From Tardiphaga sp. vice304 (GTDB lineage Bacteria; Pseudomonadota; Alphaproteobacteria; Rhizobiales; Xanthobacteraceae), in contig NZ_CP041402.1 in the NCBI RefSeq assembly GCF_007018905.1, forward strand, positions 1,476,001 to 1,540,000: 64,000 nucleotides of DNA. Reading direction: 5' to 3'. A program made the translations under genes and the position numbers. The notes under the pieces are model-generated. The model was given only the letters and a program-made list of their open reading frames with translations, was not told the origin of the DNA and ran no database searches. Below are positions 57,708-64,000 of this stretch, in pieces. How positions within the stretch are numbered: the stretch's first letter is position 1; the number at the start of each line of letters is the position of its first letter.

Positions 57708-58463
57708 CTATTTCTTTCTAAAAAACTTGTCCTTCAGCGCCTTGATGCGGTCATCGTCGACCTTGCCGCGAAAGTCGTCATTCCATGGCAAATCGAGCGA
57801 CTTGAAGATCGCGGCCATCCGCTTCCAGATGATCAAAAGGTCGTCGAAAACGTAACGCAGATCTTTATCGCTCGTCTCGCCTTTGAGGAGGTCGCTCATC
57901 ATTGTCATGTAGAAGTACAGCAGATCGAGCGTGAGGGAAATGAGTTCGTCCCCGTCCGGATTAAGCGATACGCAGGTCACTTCCTGAGTTGCAAAATTAA
58001 GGATCAACGAATCTGGGTGCGGACATCCCGGTGGCAGGCGAGCGTTCGTGCCACGTTCCGATAGCCATTTTTGCCAGAACATCTTGTGCTCGACTGCCAA
58101 CGCAAAGAAGTCAGCCTTAGTCTTCTTACGCTTCTCCTGAGCGATGGTAAGAACGTCGATAGAATTCTTCTGAGCCCGCGTGTCGCCGCCGGCCGCCTGA
58201 CGGTTCATTTTACGAATAATCACGCGTGCCGTCGGCATCGATGTTTCCTTTCCGTTTTCTTTGATCGCCATAAGGCGAGCACCTTCCTCCTCAATAATCT
58301 GAGCAAGTTCGTCCGGGTAGGGAGCCTTGTTCTTTGCGCCTTTTGGCCGACCGTTCGGATTCGGCGACCTTCCCGGTTTGAACTGATGGTCCTTCGGCGG
58401 CTTCATATAGCCGACCTCGTAATCGCTCGAAATCGGCGACGTGCTGGAACCCCGCTTTTTCAT
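57708..58463 (-). CDS. DUF5681-containing protein (phage-type)
   Basis: A 251-residue protein with the N-terminal DUF5681 motif YMKPPKDHQFKPGRSPNPNGRPKGAKNKAP, then a helical region. The start ATG lies 8 bases after GAGG. Genes with this motif usually lie next to ParB-methyltransferases and terminases in prophages and islands, as here. The role is unknown, perhaps DNA packaging or regulation. Confidence 0.82.
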   Translation of the reverse strand: MKKRGSSTSPISSDYEVGYMKPPKDHQFKPGRSPNPNGRPKGAKNKAPYPDELAQIIEEEGARLMAIKENGKETSMPTARVIIRKMNRQAAGGDTRAQKNSIDVLTIAQEKRKKTKADFFALAVEHKMFWQKWLSERGTNARLPPGCPHPDSLILNFATQEVTCVSLNPDGDELISLTLDLLYFYMTMMSDLLKGETSDKDLRYVFDDLLIIWKRMAAIFKSLDLPWNDDFRGKVDDDRIKALKDKFFRKK

Positions 58464-58470
58464 GGCGCCC

Positions 58471-59790
58471 TCACAGGGCGTTGACGGCGGCATGCCGCTG
58501 TGATGCCAACTCGTCAAACGTAGTGCCGGTGTCGGCGTGGACGGCATCGTTTTTGGTCGTTGCCTGCCAGCGGCGAACGGCTGTGTCGACATACACCGGG
58601 TCGAGTTCCAGACCATAGGCATGCCGGCCAACACGCTCGGCCGCCAGAATAGTCGTGCCCGATCCACAAAACGTATCGAGCACAATGTCGCGAGGCTTTG
58701 TGCAGTCCCGCATTGCATCACCAACCAGTGCTACCGGCTTAACGGTCGGATGATCGCGCAGATCATCCATGCGCCCCTTCCGGAAAGTGTTGACGCCGGC
58801 GTAGGGCCAAACGTTGCTGCGGGACCGGCCGTGACGCCCCAGTTCAACGTTGTTCAAGTGGCTCTTATCGCCAACCCGCAAGACCAGGATGTCTTCGTGC
58901 TGGCTGCGGTAAAAACTACCCTGGCCTGCATTCGTTTTGGTCCAGACCGCTGTGTTAATATGGGCACCATAGATGCCATTCGCGACCATCGTCAGTTCAG
59001 CGAGATTCCGCCAGTCCATGCACACGTAGTGAAGAGAGCCATTGCTTGAGACCCGCACGGCGTTAGAAAGGCAAGCGGTCAGGAATTCGCGAAATTCCGC
59101 GGGCGTCTGCTCGCCGGAGGCCTCGGCGAATGCGCGATGCTTCGTCTTTCCGCGGCCAACAACGCTGGCAACCGAGACGTTATAGGGCGGATCCAGGAAG
59201 GCCATCGACGCACACGCACCACCCATGAGGCGATCAAGATCCGTCTCATTCCTGGCATTTCCGCACAGCAAGCGGTGAGGGCCGAGAAGCCAAAGATCGC
59301 CAGGCTGGCTAACGGGTTTGGAAGAGACCTGCGAAAAATCGTCGTCCGGGTCGCGCTCGGGGCCGCCGAAGTCGACCATCAGCTGATCGATCTCGGGGAT
59401 ATCGAAACCCGTCAAGGTGATGTCGGTGCCTTCGATCTCGAGCTGAGCGCTAAGCTCGGGAATCTCGAACGCCAGCTTCTGACGGTCCCAGCCCGCGTTA
59501 TCGGCGATCTTGTTATCAGCCAGCATCAGCGCCCGCTTGCGAGCATCCGACAGACCGACGACGGTAATGACAGGTACCACGCCCAGACCAAGGCTCCGAG
59601 CAGCCTCAAGCCGACCGTGACCCGCAATGATGACGCCATTTTCGTCGGCAATGATCGGGTTCGTGAACCCATACTCACTGATGCTGCGGGCGATCTGACT
59701 GATCTGCTTCTTTGAGTGCGTGCGGGCATTCCGCTCATTTAGCATCAATGCCGAAATGGGCGTTTCTGCGCTACGGGTGATTGAAGACAT
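58471..59790 (-). CDS. DNA methyltransferase fused to a ParB-like nuclease domain
   Basis: A 439-residue protein. N-terminal ParB-like domain at residues 1-110 (NERNARTHSKKQISQIARSI, ENGVIIAGHGRLEAARSLGL). Methyltransferase part with SMAFLDPPYNVSVAS (DPPY, N4/N6-adenine or cytosine class), the S-adenosylmethionine motif VLDTFCGSGTTILAAERVGR and a target region between them. AAGGAG precedes the ATG. The phage-type solitary methyltransferase is probably used to protect DNA from host restriction. It is followed by the DUF5681 gene 7 bases on. Confidence 0.92.
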   Translation of the reverse strand: MSSITRSAETPISALMLNERNARTHSKKQISQIARSISEYGFTNPIIADENGVIIAGHGRLEAARSLGLGVVPVITVVGLSDARKRALMLADNKIADNAGWDRQKLAFEIPELSAQLEIEGTDITLTGFDIPEIDQLMVDFGGPERDPDDDFSQVSSKPVSQPGDLWLLGPHRLLCGNARNETDLDRLMGGACASMAFLDPPYNVSVASVVGRGKTKHRAFAEASGEQTPAEFREFLTACLSNAVRVSSNGSLHYVCMDWRNLAELTMVANGIYGAHINTAVWTKTNAGQGSFYRSQHEDILVLRVGDKSHLNNVELGRHGRSRSNVWPYAGVNTFRKGRMDDLRDHPTVKPVALVGDAMRDCTKPRDIVLDTFCGSGTTILAAERVGRHAYGLELDPVYVDTAVRRWQATTKNDAVHADTGTTFDELASQRHAAVNAL

Positions 59791-60339
59791 GGCTTCTCCT
59801 TCGACGCAGAGGTGTCTCCGCGCGCGTTCAATTGCAATCAAAGGTGGAAGTCAGATCCGATGCACCGTTACCGCATTGCGGTTCGATGGCCCCCTCCGAT
59901 GGAGCAATGCGTTCAATAGTCGAAGGGTAGGCTCGGCATTGCCGGCTGATCTGGGGGCCAGTTAGCGGCGAAAGGCTTTGCCCGTCGCGCTGTTGCCGTT
60001 TGCACTATTGCAGATTTTGCTAGTCACATCAAACGAGGATGTTTACTCACCCTGGAACTCGGATTCGCGTAATGGGGCGATATGGAATTGGCGCTGCTGT
60101 TGGCAACGGCCGTCTCCTGCCGAAAAGCAGCGCCGTCTGGCGTTGCCGCTTCCATCCACCGAGGCGAGCCTGCGGAGCCTGCCTGGCGCGTGGATGTGGT
60201 CAGATGCAGGTTTAGTCCATTTGCTTCATGGAAGCATCGCTATTTGATTCGAGCAAAACTGGGGCCCTGCGTCGGAGCCGATCAGGACTGAACGCGTTGC
60301 GGCAATTCTGAAAATGGTAATCAAGAGTAGATCTTTGTG
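59791..60339. other. Right edge of the island, no gene evident
   Basis: 549 bases between the methyltransferase and the catabolic cluster. Short frames exist on both strands, none convincing. The region near 59990-60060 and 60230-60330 is AT-rich relative to the flanks, while later bases match the GC-rich host. I could not find a copy of the tRNA-Gln 3' end here, so the right junction is not fixed. Confidence 0.4.
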
Positions 60340-61569
60340 TCAGTCACTCAAATTCCGCGCGTCGAAGTCCGCGTTCTTGCGAACACTTTCCAGCAGCGAT
60401 GTGCGCATCAGGAATGCGCGATGCGCGACTGGGTCGGCGGCGGTGCGGCGCAGATGATCGAAGTTGGCCTCGCGCGCGGCGGGATCCTTTTCCTCCAACC
60501 GCTTCTTGTTCGCGATGGTCTGCTGTTGGACGTATTCGATGTTCATCGGCCGCCGAACGGCGTCGTAACGAGCTAGATCGCTTTCGGGACGTTGGCTGCA
60601 AAGCGCGGCCGCGAGCTGCTCGGCCAGTTGCATGGCATCGTGCACGCCGCAATTCAGGCCGAGGCCGCCGATCGGATTGTTGACATGCGCGGAGTCGCCG
60701 GCCAGGAACACTCGCCCCCGGCGGAAGCTCGCGGCGACCCTCTGATGCACCCGGTAGATGTTGCGGTGAAAGATCTCGTAGCGGCCGGCCTTGGGGAAGA
60801 ATTTCTGCAGCCGTGCCTCGTTGGCCGCTTCGTCCAAAACCTCGTCGTCGGTCTGACCCGGCAGCGCCGGAAATACCGCGCGCCAGCGGCCCTTGCCGTC
60901 GTCGCCCGCGACCTTAAACAGATTGGCCCATTCGTCCGGATCGGAAAAATAGGCACGGAAAGCGACGCCGTGTTCGGCCGCAAAATCGAATGGCGTGGTG
61001 AGTACGAGGAAGCGCTCTGGAAACGTATAGCCCTCGAAGTCGATGTCGAGCGCCTTGCGCACGGTCGAGCGGCCGCCATCGGCACCCACCAGATAGCTAC
61101 CGGATATAATCTCCTTGCCGCTGCCGATCTGCACCGTAATCTCGACGTGGTCGCCGCAATCGGCGAAGCCCTCGACTGGCGATCCGAATGTCACGGACGC
61201 ATGAGGGAACGCCTTCAACCGTTCGAGTCCGAGCCTGGCGATCTTGTGCTGCTCGCATTGCACGACGAACGGCATCTTAGTGTCGTCGGCCAAGATCGCG
61301 TGGTCGAACTCGGCGACGATCCGGCGCGTCGGCCGGTCCCAGAACTGGAAGGTCGGTGCTATCAATCCTTGCGCGATTACGTCGTCTAGCAGGCCCAGCG
61401 CGCCGATCATTTCGAGCGTCGCCGGATGCAGCGTCGATGCGCGCGGCGCATCGTTGACGGCCTCCGCGGCTTCGAACAGCCGCACCGGTATGTTGCGCTG
61501 CGCGAGGGACAGCGCCAGCAAAATGCCGACGGGACCGCCACCGGCAATTAGAACAGCTTGATCGTTCAT
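60340..61569 (-). CDS. FAD-dependent monooxygenase (PHBH/UbiH type)
   Basis: A 409-residue class A flavin monooxygenase. FAD dinucleotide site VLIAGGGPVGILLALSLAQ, second motif ISGSYLVGADGGRSTVRKAL (DG), third motif GRVFLAGDSAHVNNPIGGLGLNCGVHDA. It hydroxylates an aromatic or related ring with NAD(P)H. The substrate is unknown; it is the most downstream gene of a minus-strand catabolic group with a TctC-type binding protein 14 bases upstream. Confidence 0.9.
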   Translation of the reverse strand: MNDQAVLIAGGGPVGILLALSLAQRNIPVRLFEAAEAVNDAPRASTLHPATLEMIGALGLLDDVIAQGLIAPTFQFWDRPTRRIVAEFDHAILADDTKMPFVVQCEQHKIARLGLERLKAFPHASVTFGSPVEGFADCGDHVEITVQIGSGKEIISGSYLVGADGGRSTVRKALDIDFEGYTFPERFLVLTTPFDFAAEHGVAFRAYFSDPDEWANLFKVAGDDGKGRWRAVFPALPGQTDDEVLDEAANEARLQKFFPKAGRYEIFHRNIYRVHQRVAASFRRGRVFLAGDSAHVNNPIGGLGLNCGVHDAMQLAEQLAAALCSQRPESDLARYDAVRRPMNIEYVQQQTIANKKRLEEKDPAAREANFDHLRRTAADPVAHRAFLMRTSLLESVRKNADFDARNLSD

Positions 61570-61583
61570 GGTATCGCCCCGTT

Positions 61584-62558
61584 CTACTGCTGTTTGACGC
61601 CGGCGATGTCGACGGCTTCAGCCCACAGCGGGATGTCTTTCGCCAGCGTCGCCGTATATTCCGCCGGCGTGTCGCCCAACGGATCAACGCCGTAATTCAC
61701 CAGCTGCGCGGCGAATTTCGGATCCTTCACTGCTGCCGCCAGTTCTTTTGCCATTCGGTCAATAATCTCCGGTGATGTTCCCGCTGGCGCCATCAGCCCG
61801 TTCCAGGTGAGGACGTTGAAGTTCGGATAGCCGGATTCGGCGACGGTCGGCACGTCGGCCGCCAGCGCCGACCGCTTTTCCGAACTGATGGCCAGCATCC
61901 GCACATTGCCGCCCGCGGCCTGCGACAGCGCATCGGACAGATTGGAGAACATCGCCGGGATATGGCCTGCTACCACGTCGGAAAGAGCCGGCGCGTTGCC
62001 TTTGTAGGGTACGTGAGTCATCTCGATGCCGGCGCGCTTAAGAAACAGCGCCATGGAAAGATGGTTCAGGCTGCCGACGCCGGCCGAACCGTAGCTTGGC
62101 GGAGCCTTGCTGGCGCGAACGTACTCGACGAACTCCTTCAGCGTCTTGACCGGAAGATCGTTGTTTATGACCAGCGCGAACGGATTGGTCCCGATGTTAC
62201 TGATCGGCGCAAAATCCTTCTGCGAATCGTAGCGCACCTTCTGCATCGCCGGCACCACGGCCATCACCGGCAGCGCGGCGACGAACAGCGTATAGCCATC
62301 GGGCGCAGCCTTCTTTGCCATTTCGGCTGCGATCGCACCGCCGGCCCCCGGACGATTTTCAACCACGAACGACTTGCCGAATGCCTCGCTAAGGCGCTGC
62401 GCCGCCATGCGGCCAATGCCGTCGGTGTTGCCGCCAGCCGCGAACGGCACGATGACCGTCACCGGCTTCTGCGGCCAGGTTTGCGCCCGTGCGCCCGATG
62501 AAAGGAGGGCGGTGGCAGCGCCTGCAGCGAGACCGAGCACGTGACGGCGAGAGGGCAT
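61584..62558 (-). CDS. Tripartite tricarboxylate transporter substrate-binding protein (Bug/TctC)
   Basis: A 324-residue periplasmic binding protein. Twin-arginine-like leader MPSRRHVLGLAAGAATALLSS followed by GARAQ, then the Bug family core: WPQKPVTVIVPFAAGGNTDGIGRM, VENRPGAGGAIAAEMAKKAAPDGYTL, YGSAGVGSLNHLSMALF, MTHVPYKGNAPALSDVVAGHIPAMF. The start is the ATG after GGAGAACTTC. Binds an organic acid for a TctAB permease or as a stand-alone sensor; no tctAB is in the window. Confidence 0.92.
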   Translation of the reverse strand: MPSRRHVLGLAAGAATALLSSGARAQTWPQKPVTVIVPFAAGGNTDGIGRMAAQRLSEAFGKSFVVENRPGAGGAIAAEMAKKAAPDGYTLFVAALPVMAVVPAMQKVRYDSQKDFAPISNIGTNPFALVINNDLPVKTLKEFVEYVRASKAPPSYGSAGVGSLNHLSMALFLKRAGIEMTHVPYKGNAPALSDVVAGHIPAMFSNLSDALSQAAGGNVRMLAISSEKRSALAADVPTVAESGYPNFNVLTWNGLMAPAGTSPEIIDRMAKELAAAVKDPKFAAQLVNYGVDPLGDTPAEYTATLAKDIPLWAEAVDIAGVKQQ

Positions 62559-62661
62559 GAAGTTCTCCAAAAATCCATCGAGGACGCGCAAACCGATCGG
62601 GTCGGTGCCTGTTTTGTGTCGACCTACGGGCAAGGCCAATAACGACGTGAGCCTCACCGCG

Positions 62662-63858
62662 CTAATGGGCGGCACCGGAAAAATCTTGCAAGACATTGCT
62701 GCGTTCCACGCGCACGCGTCGCGTGGTCTCCGGTGTGTTGCGGCTGCGTCCAACAAAACGGGGAATGCCGGCCGTGACCACCGCCCCGACCGCGGGCACG
62801 TCGCCGTTCCGCAAGGCCGACATCGCGTCCGGCTGCGAGCCGCCGAGGCAGGCATCGATGACGACGACGTCGGCGTCGCGACCGGCGGCAATCAGGCCGC
62901 TGTTCAAGCGATAAATGCGTGCGTTGCTGCCGGTGGCGGCCGCAATAGCGCGTTCGGGCGCCATGCCGCCCAGCGATGCGAGATGGCTGATGGTGTAGAG
63001 CATGCCGAGCGGCATGATGCCGCTGCCGGTCGGCGTATCGGTGGCGATCAAAAGTCTTTCGTTCTGGCCGGCTTTGTCGAGCAGATCCGCCACCAGAAGA
63101 GTGGTGCGCAAATTGCCGGCGGTGCAGACCTGCAGGGCGATGCTGGACTCATTCACTAGCCGCGGAAAGTCGCGATCGGGAATCGCCACCGGGCCGCCGT
63201 TGACGTGATAGGAGACGTCCGGGTTCATCGCCAGTACGTGGTCGGCCCAGATCCCCGCCGAGCCGGGGATCGACGAACCGCCGGTGTGCGCCATGGCGAT
63301 CATGCCGCGGGCACGCGCCATGTGGATCAATGGCGCATAGTCGAAGGGCGTGGCGAAGGCGCCAAACCCGGCCTTGACCATCCAAACGCCGTCGCGCACC
63401 AAATCATCAAAATCCTGTTCGACGAGGCCCGGCTCGAGGATTAGCGAACCGGCATGAACGCGCATACCGCCGGGGCGATAGTCGGCAAAGCAGCGTTGCG
63501 CGGCCACGGCCAGCGCCTTGACCCCGACCACGTCCTTCGGCCGCCCGGGCACATGGACTTCGGACGCGCTGATTGAGGTGGTGACGCCGCCATGGACGTA
63601 GCTTTCGAGAAAGCCGACCACCTTTTGCCGTGGCGTGTAGTCGCCAAAGGTGATGTGGACGTGGGAGTCGATCAGGCCGGGGATGGCGATGGCGCCGTCG
63701 GCATCGATCACCACATCGCAAGCATCGACCGCCGCAGTGGAGGCGGTGCCGACGGAGACGATTACGCCGTCGGCCATGATGATGGAATCGCCCGCCACCG
63801 TCGGTGCGTTCAGATCACCGCTGACGATCGCGCCGAGATTGACGATGGCGGTTTTCAT
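62662..63858 (-). CDS. Amidohydrolase, enamidase-like
   Basis: A 398-residue amidohydrolase-superfamily enzyme. Metal motif GLIDSHVHITFGDYTPRQKVVGF, later His in MIAMAHTGGSSIPG, Asp-containing LLIATDTPTGSGIMPLG, and an N-terminal/C-terminal beta sandwich typical of imidazolonepropionase/enamidase. The HITFGDYTPRQ and TDTPTGSGIMPLG stretches resemble enamidase, which opens a partly reduced oxo-pyridine in nicotinate breakdown. Together with the monooxygenase and the binding protein, a heterocycle-degrading pathway is possible. Specificity is a guess. Confidence 0.75.
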   Translation of the reverse strand: MKTAIVNLGAIVSGDLNAPTVAGDSIIMADGVIVSVGTASTAAVDACDVVIDADGAIAIPGLIDSHVHITFGDYTPRQKVVGFLESYVHGGVTTSISASEVHVPGRPKDVVGVKALAVAAQRCFADYRPGGMRVHAGSLILEPGLVEQDFDDLVRDGVWMVKAGFGAFATPFDYAPLIHMARARGMIAMAHTGGSSIPGSAGIWADHVLAMNPDVSYHVNGGPVAIPDRDFPRLVNESSIALQVCTAGNLRTTLLVADLLDKAGQNERLLIATDTPTGSGIMPLGMLYTISHLASLGGMAPERAIAAATGSNARIYRLNSGLIAAGRDADVVVIDACLGGSQPDAMSALRNGDVPAVGAVVTAGIPRFVGRSRNTPETTRRVRVERSNVLQDFSGAAH

Positions 63859-63861
63859 AGC

Positions 63862-64000
63862 TCAGGCCTTTGCGTCACGCGCGAAAACTTCCTCGTGGGT
63901 GATGCCGCCGACCCGCGCGCCGATCCGGCCGGCGCTCGCCAGGCAGAAGATGATGGCCACTTCGTCGGGCATCGGGGTGTCCTGCAACATCAGGGTCATG
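63862..64000 (-). CDS. C-terminal end of an amino-acid-synthesis/DUF1185-like protein, 5' truncated by the window
   Basis: The visible 46 codons run into the window edge. They read MTLMLQDTPMPDEVAIIFCL then ASAGRIGARVGGITHEEVFARDAKA before TGA. The pattern PxPDEIxxxLAxxxGGRxxARVGG is typical of the C-terminus of DUF1185 (amino acid synthesis) proteins. It ends 3 bases before the amidohydrolase ATG, so both are in one operon. Only the tail is seen, so the assignment is tentative. Confidence 0.5.
   Translation of the reverse strand, partial: MTLMLQDTPMPDEVAIIFCLASAGRIGARVGGITHEEVFARDAKA

Noticed and set aside
59842..60339. tRNA-Gln 3'-end repeat (attR) at the right island edge
   Set aside because: I looked for GGTTCGATCCCTCCCGCCCCA and found only a weak partial match (CGGTTCGATGGCCCC), not enough to call an attachment site.

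Overview
The window looks like chromosome of a GC-rich alphaproteobacterium of the Bradyrhizobium/Rhodopseudomonas/Nitrobacter group. The reasons are the codon use, the gene families (Bug/TctC binding proteins, AidB-like acyl-CoA dehydrogenase, a FixK-type box before hemN), and the many short palindromic intergenic repeats of the kinds common in Bradyrhizobiaceae (GTAGGGTGGGC..., CGTAGCCCGGAT..., GTCATTGCGAGGAGCG..., CCCTCTCCC...GGGAGAGGG). No species name can be given from the sequence alone.

Layout. 1-9.2 kb: end of a PhnA-like membrane protein gene, a 22-residue hydrophobic peptide, a transglutaminase-like protein, and a carbohydrate group (glgX debranching enzyme, GH13 alpha-glucosidase, trehalose-synthase-like GH13) with an arginase between them. 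9.3-18.5 kb: two divergent family-5 peptide-type binding proteins. The rightward one heads an operon of two permeases, an ATPase, a 65-residue GatC/AtzG-like protein, an amidase and a second ATPase, with ATGA overlaps and a textbook sigma-54 promoter in front. 18.6-24.3 kb: pncC/cinA-like deamidase, AidB-like dehydrogenase, a second amidase, and hemN with a FixK/FNR box. 24.7-28.9 kb: a chemoreceptor array of two complete MCPs and one internally deleted 50-codon remnant. 28.9-45.1 kb: epoxide-hydrolase-like protein, two RNA methyltransferases, nucleoside deoxyribosyltransferase, dxs, a membrane hydrolase, xseB, histone-deacetylase-family enzyme, a GGDEF-EAL protein split by one in-frame TAG, a 5'-nucleotidase family protein, enoyl-CoA hydratase and acyl-CoA dehydrogenase.

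45.3-60.3 kb is a foreign, relatively AT-rich island next to tRNA-Gln(UUG). It holds a three-gene leftward operon that I read as an ABC-three-component (ABC-3C) conflict system: an Mrr-like nuclease fused to an ABC-3C C-terminal domain, a middle component, and an SMC/RecN-like ATPase with a CPxC zinc-hook motif. The ATPase is split after codon 13 by an IS427-group IS5 element whose 3-bp TTA target duplication is intact, so removing the element plus one TTA restores a 617-residue frame. A complete IS21-family element with a 6-bp CCGGAC duplication sits 122 bp upstream of the operon. Further right are a DUF4236-like mini-gene, a large serine recombinase with its usual DUF2924 and DUF3489 partners, a small XRE regulator, an HNH endonuclease gene broken by an in-frame TGA, and a phage-type DUF5681 plus ParB-methyltransferase pair.

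60.3-64 kb returns to a chromosomal catabolic cluster on the minus strand: FAD monooxygenase, Bug/TctC binding protein, an enamidase-like amidohydrolase and the tail of a DUF1185-like protein.

The most notable points are the doubly insertion-hit nuclease ABC-3C operon, two independent Trp-to-stop events in otherwise intact genes, the MCP deletion relic, and the sigma-54 control inferred for the transporter-amidase operon.
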